Below, piece after piece: positions 1 to 7,827 of a DNA stretch of 64,000 nucleotides (the first letter of the stretch is position 1; each line of letters starts with the position of its first letter). A program made the position numbers and the translations under genes. The DNA lies in assembly GCA_018239715.1 (NCBI GenBank), contig JAFEGW010000004.1, positions 1 to 64,000 of the forward strand, read 5' to 3'. Under the pieces are notes generated by a model, which was given only the letters and a program-made list of their open reading frames with translations, ran no database searches and had not been told where the DNA came from. The stretch comes from Verrucomicrobiota bacterium. Its GTDB lineage: Bacteria > Chlamydiota > Chlamydiia > Chlamydiales > Rhabdochlamydiaceae.

Positions 1-2
1 AA

Positions 3-671
3 ATTATAAATTTAAACTACTATACAATTCCTGAAAAGAGGCCTGCTGTGATCCTCTGCCATGCCTGGAATGGAAGAGACTCTTATGTCTGCGAAAAAGC
101 CGAGATGATGGCCCGCTGGGGCTATGTCGGTTTTGCGCTCGACATGTATGGAAAAGGGGTTTTAGGGAAGTCCAAGGAGGAAAATGCCCGCCTAAAAAAC
201 CCTTTTTTGCAAGACAGGGCTTTATTGCAGCGCCGGCTTTTGAAGGCCCTGGAAATAGTCCGTGCTTTGCCCTATGTCGATCCTCAGAAGATTGCCACGG
301 TGGGTTTTGGATTTGGCGGACTCTGCGCTTTGGATTTTGCGCGGAGCGGAGCAGCTTTAAGGGGCGCTGTCAGCGTGTATGGCCATTATGATCCTTTGCC
401 CTCTCATCTGGCAAAACCGATCCAGTCTAAGATCCTCGTTTTGCATGGATACGAAGATCCGGTCGTTAAACCGGCTGAGCTGCAGAATTTTGCCAAAGAA
501 ATGACAGCTGCTCAAGTCGATTGGCAGGCGCATCTCTATAGCCACACCTTGCATGCCTTTATGAATCCCGCAATTAAGGATCCTGCTGCTGGGCTGTGCT
601 TCCACCCTGTCTCCTCTCAACGGGCCTGGCATCAGATTCAGGGTTTTCTAGAAGAGATTTTTGAATTCTAA
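3..671 (+). CDS. Dienelactone hydrolase family protein, 5' end outside window
   Basis: Alpha/beta hydrolase of the dienelactone hydrolase family. The reading frame is open from the first bases of the window (the residues before GTG 48 read as TIPEKRPAV, a typical first strand), so the true start lies upstream and GTG 48 is not it. Visible landmarks are the oxyanion region LCHAWNGRD, the Asp in LHGYEDPVV and the His in HTLHAF. The nucleophile elbow reads GFGFGG where active members have G-x-C-x-G-G, so the usual Cys (or Ser) is Gly, and the protein may have lost hydrolase activity. It converges on the aldo/keto reductase gene with a 4-base overlap of stop codons. Family assignment is firm; function is uncertain because of the missing nucleophile. 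Confidence 0.8.
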   Translation: MINLNYYTIPEKRPAVILCHAWNGRDSYVCEKAEMMARWGYVGFALDMYGKGVLGKSKEENARLKNPFLQDRALLQRRLLKALEIVRALPYVDPQKIATVGFGFGGLCALDFARSGAALRGAVSVYGHYDPLPSHLAKPIQSKILVLHGYEDPVVKPAELQNFAKEMTAAQVDWQAHLYSHTLHAFMNPAIKDPAAGLCFHPVSSQRAWHQIQGFLEEIFEF

Positions 672-1462
672 TAGTCAAATTCAGGATCTTCCGCGCCGCA
701 GAACCGTTTGTTTTGATTGAGATGATCGATGTGCTTCATCTCTTCCTCTGTTAAGCCGAAATCAAAGATGTTGATGTTTTCTTCGAGATGTTTTTCAGAA
801 GAGGCCTTAGGAATAGTGGGGATTTCTTTTTGGAAAAGCCAGCGCAAGATGATTTGGGCGGGTGTTTTTTTATGATGATCACCGATTTTTCTTAAGAGAG
901 GGTCGTGCAGGAGGGAGCCTTTTCCAAAGGGGCGGTAAGCAATAGTTTGGATATGCTGAGCCTGACAATAATCCCAAAGTTGTTTTTGGTACAGGTAAGG
1001 ATGGAACTCGACTTGATTGGCAGCAGGTTTGCATCCATCATCGAGAAGATCGCGGAGATGATGGATCGTGAAATTGCTGACGCCGGCGTGCCTAATTTTT
1101 CCTTTTTGGACTAAAATCTCCATTGCTTTAAAGATCTCCGTGAGCGGCCATGTGCGGCGGGGCCAATGGATCAGGTAAAGGTCGAGATAATCGGTTCCGA
1201 GCTGCTCTAGAGCGTTATCGCAGGTTTCTTCAACAGAGCCTGCAATATCTTGAGGACCAAGCTGCTCGATTTTAAATTTGGAAGTGATGAAAAGTTGATG
1301 CCGGTCAAATCCCTCCATCCCTTTGCGGATGGCTTCATGATTTTCGTAATTATGCGCTGTATCAATGTGATGGTAGCCGAGGGCCAACGCGAGCTGGACA
1401 ATCTTGGTGCATTCATGGCCTCTTAAGTCCCAGGTTCCAAGTCCCAGCGCTGGAATTTTCAT
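668..1462 (-). CDS. Aldo/keto reductase
   Basis: NAD(P)H-dependent aldo/keto reductase, a TIM-barrel carbonyl reductase, probably cytosolic. Counting from the chosen start (MKIPALGLGTW), the catalytic tetrad is present: Asp34 and Tyr39 in IDTAHNYEN, Lys62 in TSKFK and His99 in LIHWP. The C-terminal cofactor segment IPKASSEKHLEENI is typical. Length of 264 residues matches the family. An upstream start at 1492 is possible, but ATG 1462 overlaps the stop of the superoxide dismutase gene as ATGA, which suggests translational coupling, and it gives the normal N-terminus. The two genes form an oxidative-stress or detoxification pair. The substrate cannot be told from sequence. Confidence 0.9.
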   Translation of the reverse strand: MKIPALGLGTWDLRGHECTKIVQLALALGYHHIDTAHNYENHEAIRKGMEGFDRHQLFITSKFKIEQLGPQDIAGSVEETCDNALEQLGTDYLDLYLIHWPRRTWPLTEIFKAMEILVQKGKIRHAGVSNFTIHHLRDLLDDGCKPAANQVEFHPYLYQKQLWDYCQAQHIQTIAYRPFGKGSLLHDPLLRKIGDHHKKTPAQIILRWLFQKEIPTIPKASSEKHLEENINIFDFGLTEEEMKHIDHLNQNKRFCGAEDPEFDY

Positions 1463-2151
1463 TTTTGGTACCTTTGTCTGACGGTTTCCCAATTGATATT
1501 TTTGAAAAAGGCATCGATATAGGAGGCCCTATCGAGAAGATAATCGATCATATAGGCATGTTCAAAGACATCCATGATCAGAATCGGCGTCCCCCCGGCA
1601 AGATGGCCGACATCGTGCTCATTGATCCAAGCATTGACAAGGCGGCCTGACTCGGGATCTAAATAGAGAACAGCCCATCCAATGCCGCGCATCGCTCCAG
1701 TCGCGATAAAGTCGGCTTTCCAATTGTCATAACCTCCAAAATCAGCCGCAAGCTTAGAGTAAAGAGCCGACTGGGTATCGAGATTGCCTTTGCCTCCAAG
1801 GTTCTCAAAGTAATATTCATGCAGCCGCATCCCATCGAATTCCCAGCCGAAGCGTCGTTTGAGCTCGGCATATTCGGGAGACTTATTTTTCCCGGCGGCA
1901 GAGAGCTTGGCCAAAAGATCGAGGAGGAGATTCGTATTGGTGACATAGCCCTGGTAGAGTTTGAAATGGGCGTTTAAAGCTTTCTCGCTAAATCCCTGCA
2001 TCCCCAGCAAAGAAGAGTAGTCTTTAGCCTGATACGACGTCGAAGCGGGAAGAACCGTTTCTTTCGACGGGGAAGGCTGTGCAAACACTCCGATGAGTGT
2101 CGTGGCCAAAAATAAAGAGCTCGTGGCAACAAACCAATGTTCTTTCTTCAT
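1459..2151 (-). CDS. Exported Fe/Mn superoxide dismutase family protein
   Basis: Iron/manganese superoxide dismutase fold, 230 residues. The first 25 residues form a signal peptide (KK, hydrophobic stretch, cleavage near VFAQP), so it should act in the periplasm against external superoxide, unlike the cytosolic enzyme of most bacteria. Metal-site segments are the second ligand His in RLHEYYFEN and the Asp and His of DVFEHAYMIDY. The N-terminal ligand region reads AHFKLYQGYVTN rather than the common HHxxHHxxYV form, a variant seen in divergent family members, so one His must be placed by structure. It is translationally coupled to the aldo/keto reductase and divergent from the DUF488 gene with only 42 bases between starts. 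Confidence 0.85.
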   Translation of the reverse strand: MKKEHWFVATSSLFLATTLIGVFAQPSPSKETVLPASTSYQAKDYSSLLGMQGFSEKALNAHFKLYQGYVTNTNLLLDLLAKLSAAGKNKSPEYAELKRRFGWEFDGMRLHEYYFENLGGKGNLDTQSALYSKLAADFGGYDNWKADFIATGAMRGIGWAVLYLDPESGRLVNAWINEHDVGHLAGGTPILIMDVFEHAYMIDYLLDRASYIDAFFKNINWETVRQRYQK

Positions 2152-2193
2152 AAAATACCTGCTAGCATATATTCAGAGAATGAGGGGGAAAAG

Positions 2194-2718
2194 ATGGGAA
2201 AGTCAAGCAAAATTTACACGATTGGCCACTCGACGCGTCCGATCGAAACCTTCATCGCCCTTTTGAAAGCCCATGATATCCAAACAGTCATCGATATCCG
2301 GACGATCCCAAAATCACGCCATAATCCGCAATATAACCAAACCCGCTTAAAAAATTCTCTGGCCTGTGCAGGCATCGGCTACCGGCATCTTAAAGATCTC
2401 GGTGGACTGCGTCATACCACTAAGGATTCTGTGAACACAAGTTGGATCCATGCCTCATTCCGGGGATTTGCCGATTATATGCAGACGGAAGAGTTTGAAA
2501 CAGGGTTGAAAAAACTCGAAAAGCTTGCTCAGAAGAAACGGTGCGCCTTGCTTTGCAGCGAAGCTGTCCCCTGGAGATGCCACCGCAGCTTAGTCGCCGA
2601 TGCCCTGACGGTAAAAAAATGGAAAGTTTTTCACATCCAGAGTAGGAAAACCGCCAAGCTGCACGAGCTGACCCCCTTTTTAAGGATCAGGCGCAAGAAA
2701 TTGATATACGATCAATAA
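2194..2718 (+). CDS. DUF488 family protein
   Basis: Member of the DUF488 family, 174 residues from ATG 2194, which is preceded by a strong GAGGGGG ribosome site at 2182-2188; the earlier in-frame ATG at 2137 lies inside the divergent dismutase gene. Family signatures are IYTIGHST at the N-terminus, the DIRTIPKSRHNPQYN segment, and the Cys-containing LLCSEAVPWRCHR motif near residue 130. The fold is Rossmann-like; biochemical role is not established. It is followed at once by a hairpin with a T-run that should end its transcript. Confidence 0.85.
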   Translation: MGKSSKIYTIGHSTRPIETFIALLKAHDIQTVIDIRTIPKSRHNPQYNQTRLKNSLACAGIGYRHLKDLGGLRHTTKDSVNTSWIHASFRGFADYMQTEEFETGLKKLEKLAQKKRCALLCSEAVPWRCHRSLVADALTVKKWKVFHIQSRKTAKLHELTPFLRIRRKKLIYDQ

Positions 2719-2723
2719 ATACA

Positions 2724-2759
2724 AGGGGCGCTTCGATGGAAGAGCCCCTCCCTTTTTTC
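2724..2759 (+). terminator. Rho-independent terminator after the DUF488 gene
   Basis: AGGGGCGCTTC pairs with GAAGAGCCCCT across a short GATG loop with one mismatch, followed by CCCTTTTTTC. It sits 6 bases after the stop at 2718, between convergent genes. Confidence 0.8.
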
Positions 2760-3594
2760 AGAGGATATTCGTTCCAGGACAAGAATAAGAGACCTGCCAA
2801 GGATAACCGGTTAGCGAAGAAGGATAATCAAAATACTTGGGCTGTGCAAAATGTGTGATCATCGATCGAACTTCGGGGCTTCCTAAGTAGTCGGTCGAAC
2901 CGTGACAAGCGGCTGTTTTACATTGCTGCTTTTTGGTCCTTACACGAGTATGAGTGATGGGCCGGCCTACACCCGCATTAGAGAGCTCCCCAAAGGTTGC
3001 TTTAGCAACGTTTGCGATCATATCGCTATCATCGACAAAGTTAACGACACGGTTAGCAAATCCATCCGGAATATCGACCATGCCGCCGATCGTTACAACA
3101 TGGATGCGATTTTTATAGCAGCTGAGCAGTTCAAGCGCACGCCGTCCAATATCTGCCCCCTGACTATGAAAAATCAAAGTCACATCACCAAGAGGATTGC
3201 ACAATAAATGTTGAATAACTTTATTAGCCAGCTGTTGAGCAGATGCATTTTTTTCGTTTTGGATCTGAGCATAGTCATATATCCCCCACAAAGCGAGCCC
3301 TAAACCCAGCAATCCCGCCATGGTATCAGCGGCTTTTTTTTCAGTCGTTTTCTTTTCAGAGGCAACGGCATATCCTGCCAACCCTGCTCCTCCTAGGAGC
3401 TTAGCTCCCATGGCAACTGTTTTGTCTGTGGAGGTTGTGTTATTGTGATGAAGCTCAACCGCGGTACCGGTCAGTTTCTGGATTTCCTGGGCATGAGCTT
3501 GCGCTTCGCCTTCTGTCGTGGTCATACCATTGCAGTAAAAGATCTTGCAAGGTACGCAGAAAAATTCTCTAACAACATTGTTTGCAGCACTCAT
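2758..3594 (-). CDS. Lipase-like alpha/beta hydrolase, DUF687-like
   Basis: A 278-residue protein with a serine hydrolase core. The nucleophile elbow is FHSQGADIGRRAL (Ser of HSQGA near residue 144), a candidate Asp is in NFVDDSDM and a candidate His in AACHGSTDY. The N-terminal region has the YCNGMTTTEGEA pattern followed by ELHHNNTT, and the HSQG-type elbow resembles the chlamydial DUF687 proteins as I recall them. A Gly/Ala-rich hydrophobic segment (residues 63-80) and another around 92-108 could be membrane-associated. No classical signal peptide, so export, if any, would be by a type III-like route. Lipid substrate is an inference from the fold. Confidence 0.65.
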   Translation of the reverse strand: MSAANNVVREFFCVPCKIFYCNGMTTTEGEAQAHAQEIQKLTGTAVELHHNNTTSTDKTVAMGAKLLGGAGLAGYAVASEKKTTEKKAADTMAGLLGLGLALWGIYDYAQIQNEKNASAQQLANKVIQHLLCNPLGDVTLIFHSQGADIGRRALELLSCYKNRIHVVTIGGMVDIPDGFANRVVNFVDDSDMIANVAKATFGELSNAGVGRPITHTRVRTKKQQCKTAACHGSTDYLGSPEVRSMITHFAQPKYFDYPSSLTGYPWQVSYSCPGTNIL

Positions 3595-3667
3595 AAAAAG
3601 CTCCTTGGCTGGCTAGCAGCCGTGCGTGCAAGAAGCATTTTACTTTGAAAAAAAATTTAATAACAAT

Positions 3668-3701
3668 TGAAAAGCTATTGCCGCTTTAAGCGGCAATAGC
3701 T
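3668..3701 (-). terminator. Terminator of the carbonic anhydrase gene
   Basis: Perfect 12-bp stem AGCTATTGCCGC / GCGGCAATAGCT with a 5-base loop (3673-3701). On the minus strand it is followed by TTTTC, 20 bases beyond the stop of the gene at 3721. Confidence 0.8.
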
Positions 3702-3720
3702 GATCCGGTGAGAAATTAAT

Positions 3721-4341
3721 CTATTTTAAAAGCTCAACTTTTCCGGTATGAAAGTCGTAATAGCCTCCGACCACTGAAAGTTTCTTTTCTGCGATCATCT
3801 TGCTGAGGACGGGGCTTTTTTGAAGCTGCTCGGCCACCATCTTCGCATTAAGCTTGATGGTTTTTTCGAGCCGGTCCTTTTTATCTTTTTGTGTCGCTTG
3901 AGCTGCGGGTTGGATGAGCTCCGCAACGGCCTCGATATCCTTGGTCGTTCCATCAACGACAGCTTTGACAGCTCCGCAGTTTTCATGACCTAGGACCAAG
4001 ATAAGGGATGAATGAAGATAGATCACTGAATATTCAATACTATCGAGCTCAATAGGTCCGACGACATTCCCTGCCACGCGGACAATGAATAGGTCTCCAA
4101 TCCCTTGATCAAAAACAATCTCTGGCGCTACGCGGGAATCGGAACAGCCGACAATGGTTGCAAAAGGGGTCTGGTGAGCGGTGAGTTCCAGCCGTCTTTC
4201 TCCGGTGCGGTCGGGATGGAGGGATTTGTCTTGGTAAAAGCGTTGATTGCCTTCGACTAAGTTCTTCAAGGCAGTGTCGGGGGTCATAGCGGCATAAAGG
4301 CAAGCTTGACAAAGCAAAATAGCAAATAAAAATGGTTTCAT
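3721..4341 (-). CDS. Exported beta-class carbonic anhydrase
   Basis: Interconverts CO2 and bicarbonate. The zinc ligands and catalytic dyad of the beta class are present: Cys66, Asp68 and Arg70 in GCSDSRV, and His119 and Cys122 in LGHENCGAV. Residues 1-18 form a signal peptide (MKPFLFAILLCQACLYAA), so the mature enzyme should be periplasmic. Length of 206 residues is normal. The gene is divergent from mgtA with 42 bases between starts, so the two may share regulatory DNA. An exported carbonic anhydrase would serve bicarbonate supply or pH balance inside a host vacuole; that role is inference. Confidence 0.93.
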   Translation of the reverse strand: MKPFLFAILLCQACLYAAMTPDTALKNLVEGNQRFYQDKSLHPDRTGERRLELTAHQTPFATIVGCSDSRVAPEIVFDQGIGDLFIVRVAGNVVGPIELDSIEYSVIYLHSSLILVLGHENCGAVKAVVDGTTKDIEAVAELIQPAAQATQKDKKDRLEKTIKLNAKMVAEQLQKSPVLSKMIAEKKLSVVGGYYDFHTGKVELLK

Positions 4342-4383
4342 AATTTCCGGATATCATAATCACGGATTTGATATAAAGAAGAG

Positions 4384-6876
4384 ATGGAAAAAATTCCTTT
4401 TTGGAACTGGCCTCTCGAGAAAGTGCTGACTGAACTGAAAAGTAAAAAGGAAGGACTTTCCGGCCCAGAGGCGGAAAGCCGTCTGAAAATAGTCGGTCCC
4501 AATTCATTAAAGCCGCCGGCAAAAGGAAAAGGAATCACCCTTTTACTTGCTCAATTTAAAAGCCCTTTGATCCTTTTGCTGATCGGAGCTGCCTTGCTCT
4601 CGTTTTTTGTGGGCGGCAAGACCGATGCGACCCTTATCTTTATCATTGTCTTTCTGAGCGGGCTTTTAGGATTTTTCCAAGAACGGGGTGCCCTCAATTC
4701 TCTGGAAAAATTGATGCAGCTGGTGGAAAACAAAACGGTCGCGCTCCGCGACGGGAAAGAATGTGAAATCCCCTTCCATGAAGTGGTGCCTGGAGATGTT
4801 CTCATTTTAAGCGCCGGCGATTTAGTTCCCGGAGACTGTGCCATTTTGGAAGCTAAGCATCTTTTTGCAGATGAAGCCACCCTGACGGGTGAAAGTACGC
4901 CCGTTGAAAAAGCAGCCGGGGTAGTACCGGCCGGCGCCCTCCTTGCAGAGCGTTCGAATACCCTATTGACAGGAACCATGATCGCCAGCGGATCGGCTAG
5001 GGCTTTGGTCGTGCTCACAGGGAAAACTACGGAATACAGTTCGATGGTGGACACTCTTCGATTTCGCCCTCCCGAGACGGCGTTTGAAATCGGCGTGAGG
5101 AAGTTTGGATACTTGCTCATCGAGATCACTATGGTGCTTCTCATCACTATCTTTGCCGTGAATATTTATCTGCAGAGGCCTGTCATTGAATCACTTCTCT
5201 TTGCGCTGGCTTTAGCAGTGGGATTGACTCCTCAGCTTTTGCCTGCGATCATTAGTGTAAACTTATCGCATGGGGCACGCCGCATGGCAAAAAAACGAGT
5301 CATTGTAAAAAGGCTGCCCTCGATTGAAAATTTTGGGCAAATGGACATCCTTTGCGCGGATAAAACAGGCACGTTGACCATCGGCAAGATCAAACTTGAG
5401 CAATCTGTCGGAACCGAGGGGCAAAAAAGCGAAAAAACTGCATTTTACGGTTTTCTGAACGCCCACTTCCAAGCCGGCTATTCAAATCCCCTCGATCACG
5501 CGATCCAGCAAGCGGGAAAATTCGATGTCAAAGAATGGAAAAAAATCGATGAGATCCCTTATGACTTCATCCGGAAAAGGCTCAGCGTTATTTTAGAGCA
5601 TGATCACCGAAAAATCATCATTGCCAAAGGAGCTCTTCCTCAAATTCTTTCCGTCTGCGACCGAGTGGAAGGGACGGACGGTAAAATTGCACCTTTGGCT
5701 GCTCATCAACAAGCTGTCGAAAAATATTTCGATAAGCAAAGCCAAAAAGGATTTCGGACACTAGCTCTGGCCTATGGAGAGGGAGATGAAGAGAAAAACC
5801 TCATTTTCTTAGGGTTTCTTCATTTTATGGACCCTATCAAACCTGATATCGCCCAAGTTGCCAACATGCTTTTCAAGAAAGGAGTCGCCTTAAAAATTAT
5901 CACCGGCGATCATCATGCGGTGGCCGCTCATGTCGCTGCTACTTTAGGTGTGACGCAGGCCTCCATTATCACAGGTGCCAAGCTGCATCAGGTTAACGAT
6001 GAGGCGCTTTTGACAATCGCTCAAGAGAAAACCGTTTTCGCAGAAATTGAACCGCATCAAAAAGAGCGGATCATCCTAGCTTTGCGCAAATCGGGGCATG
6101 TTGTCGGCTATCTAGGAGATGGGATCAACGATGTGTCCGCCCTTCACAGCGCTGACATCGGGATTGCTGTCGACAGCGGGGCGGATGCCGCCAAAGCTGC
6201 CTCTGATATTGTCCTTTTAGAAAAAGACCTGAATGTCCTCAGCGAGGGCGTCCTGGAAGGACGGCGTACTTTTATTAATACTTTAAAATACGTCTATATG
6301 GCATCGAGCGCCAACTTGGGAAACATGTTCAGTATGGCGGGTGCTTCTTTGTTTCTCCCCTTTCTTCCTTTGCTTCCTAAACAGGTTCTCCTCACGAATT
6401 TTTTCAGCGATTTGCCCGAGATGGCCTTAGCCACAGACCGTGTCAGTCCTTCCACCACTGTTAAACCTGTTAAATGGGACCTTGCTCTGATCCGAAAATT
6501 TATGATTGTGTTTGGCGTGCTCAATTCGCTTGCTGATTTCATCACGTTCGGAGTGCTGCTGATTTATTTCAAAGCCAATGAATCCCTTTTCCATTCCGGC
6601 TGGTTTATTGAAAATGTCGTTTCCGCAGCTTTGGTTGTTCTAGCGATCCGCACCCGAGGTTCTATCTTTCATTCCAAACCAGGACGGCTGCTCGCGCTGG
6701 CAGTTTGCGTTGTCGCCCTCGGCGTTCCTTTCCTGCCTTACACTCCGCTGGGTAGAATATTTGAATTAGTCCCGGTACCCTTGTCCTTTTATGGAATCCT
6801 CCTAGGGATTATCATCTTCTATATGAGCGCCGTTGAAATCGCCAAGCACTTCTTTTTTAAATCGCGGTATTCTTAG
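4384..6876 (+). CDS. mgtA: Magnesium-translocating P-type ATPase (MgtA type)
   Basis: Inner-membrane P-type ATPase of class IIIB, 830 residues. Landmarks in order: TGES actuator loop near residue 168, the SIENFGQMDILCADKTGTLT block with phospho-acceptor Asp326, KGALPQIL in the nucleotide domain, the TGDH hinge, and GDGINDVSALHSADIGIAVD. The segment between the membrane helices and the DKTGT site (RVIVKRLPSIENFG) is characteristic of MgtA/MgtB rather than calcium or heavy-metal pumps. Six C-terminal hydrophobic helices follow. The protein is slightly shorter than enterobacterial MgtA. I see no obvious leader RNA element upstream: only about 40 bases separate it from the divergent carbonic anhydrase gene. 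Confidence 0.88.
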   Translation: MEKIPFWNWPLEKVLTELKSKKEGLSGPEAESRLKIVGPNSLKPPAKGKGITLLLAQFKSPLILLLIGAALLSFFVGGKTDATLIFIIVFLSGLLGFFQERGALNSLEKLMQLVENKTVALRDGKECEIPFHEVVPGDVLILSAGDLVPGDCAILEAKHLFADEATLTGESTPVEKAAGVVPAGALLAERSNTLLTGTMIASGSARALVVLTGKTTEYSSMVDTLRFRPPETAFEIGVRKFGYLLIEITMVLLITIFAVNIYLQRPVIESLLFALALAVGLTPQLLPAIISVNLSHGARRMAKKRVIVKRLPSIENFGQMDILCADKTGTLTIGKIKLEQSVGTEGQKSEKTAFYGFLNAHFQAGYSNPLDHAIQQAGKFDVKEWKKIDEIPYDFIRKRLSVILEHDHRKIIIAKGALPQILSVCDRVEGTDGKIAPLAAHQQAVEKYFDKQSQKGFRTLALAYGEGDEEKNLIFLGFLHFMDPIKPDIAQVANMLFKKGVALKIITGDHHAVAAHVAATLGVTQASIITGAKLHQVNDEALLTIAQEKTVFAEIEPHQKERIILALRKSGHVVGYLGDGINDVSALHSADIGIAVDSGADAAKAASDIVLLEKDLNVLSEGVLEGRRTFINTLKYVYMASSANLGNMFSMAGASLFLPFLPLLPKQVLLTNFFSDLPEMALATDRVSPSTTVKPVKWDLALIRKFMIVFGVLNSLADFITFGVLLIYFKANESLFHSGWFIENVVSAALVVLAIRTRGSIFHSKPGRLLALAVCVVALGVPFLPYTPLGRIFELVPVPLSFYGILLGIIIFYMSAVEIAKHFFFKSRYS

Positions 6877-6977
6877 CGTATGTGGACAAACCTTATTTCA
6901 ATGAGAGGCTATCTTTTTTATCAACAAATAATCATTAATGGATGATAATCAGCTATTCGCTAAAATAAAGGGAAAAA

Positions 6978-7391
6978 TTGCCGAAGGATTTTAAAAAAAC
7001 CGTCCATAATTTCTACGGAGAATTGGGACATGCCTACCGAACGAAAGAACTAAACCCTGCGAAACTGCATTTAGATGAGGATGCAAATTTGTATGGAGTG
7101 ACGGAATTTTTCGAAGGAAAAAAAGAGATTATCAAGATGTACAGCAAATTAGTTTACCTCCTTCAAGAGCAGAATATTTTACATCAATATTTTGAACATG
7201 AATCTTGCTGCTCCATTTTCAGAAATCGTTCGATGATTCCGGAAATGTATATCAAAAGCGCAGAAAGAATCGTTGTGAGAGAGGGTCATATTGTTGAAAT
7301 CCATGTCATCTATGACACACAAACATGGCAACGTTTAGTCGAGCTCTTGCAAAACCTTAACTCGTCAACGTCGTTTTTTAAAAACACCTAA
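6978..7391 (+). CDS. NTF2/SnoaL-like protein, first of a tandem pair
   Basis: A 137-residue soluble protein with the look of an NTF2-like (SnoaL-type) cone fold: an N-terminal helix (FYGELGHAYRTKEL), a FFEGKKEIIKMYS helix, and four late beta strands ending in IVVREGHIVEIHVIYD. The start is TTG at 6978, supported by AAAGGGA just upstream and by exact alignment with the start of the downstream copy. The two copies align over all 137 residues without gaps and I count about 55% identity, so they come from a local duplication. No catalytic residues are obvious; conserved HESCC and RSMIP blocks are shared. Function unknown. Confidence 0.75.
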   Translation: MPKDFKKTVHNFYGELGHAYRTKELNPAKLHLDEDANLYGVTEFFEGKKEIIKMYSKLVYLLQEQNILHQYFEHESCCSIFRNRSMIPEMYIKSAERIVVREGHIVEIHVIYDTQTWQRLVELLQNLNSSTSFFKNT

Positions 7392-7413
7392 AGATCCTAA
7401 AATTGAAAAGGAA

Positions 7414-7827
7414 ATGCCGAGAAATTTAAAGAACATCATTCAAGATTTCTATGATGAATTGGGGCACGCCTATCGAACTAAAGAACTTAGATCCCCCAAA
7501 CTTCATTTGCACGAGCATGCAACTTTGCTTGCAAACGTTCATTTTTACGAGGGGAAGGACGAAATTATCAAAGTGTATAGTAATATGTCCTTTATCATTC
7601 AAGAGCAGTGCATTGAACATCAATATTTTGATCATGAGTCGTGCTGCACGTTCTACAAAACTCGCTCGATGATTCCTGATATCACTATTCAAGCTGCGGA
7701 CAGAGTTGTTGTTAAAGAGGGACGTATCATGAGTATCTATTCAATCTATGATACGGAAGCCTGGAAAAATTTAATGGGGCTCTTACAAAACCTGGATTCT
7801 GCCCATTCCTTTTTTAAAGAACACTAA
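7414..7827 (+). CDS. NTF2/SnoaL-like protein, second of a tandem pair
   Basis: Paralogue of the preceding gene, also 137 residues, ATG start with AAAAGGAA upstream and only 22 bases after the first gene, so the two are almost certainly co-transcribed. Strictly shared segments are ELGHAYRTKEL, the central HQYF.HESCC block, RSMIP, and the C-terminal LLQNL..S..SFFK. Divergence is concentrated in residues 28-45, which would lie at the pocket mouth in an NTF2-like fold, compatible with different ligands. It converges on the metallo-hydrolase gene with a 4-base overlap. Family assignment is by pattern; function is unknown. Confidence 0.75.
   Translation: MPRNLKNIIQDFYDELGHAYRTKELRSPKLHLHEHATLLANVHFYEGKDEIIKVYSNMSFIIQEQCIEHQYFDHESCCTFYKTRSMIPDITIQAADRVVVKEGRIMSIYSIYDTEAWKNLMGLLQNLDSAHSFFKEH

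Noticed and set aside
4551-5147. 198-residue frame antisense to mgtA
   Set aside because: Lies wholly within a certain P-type ATPase gene on the opposite strand and resembles nothing.
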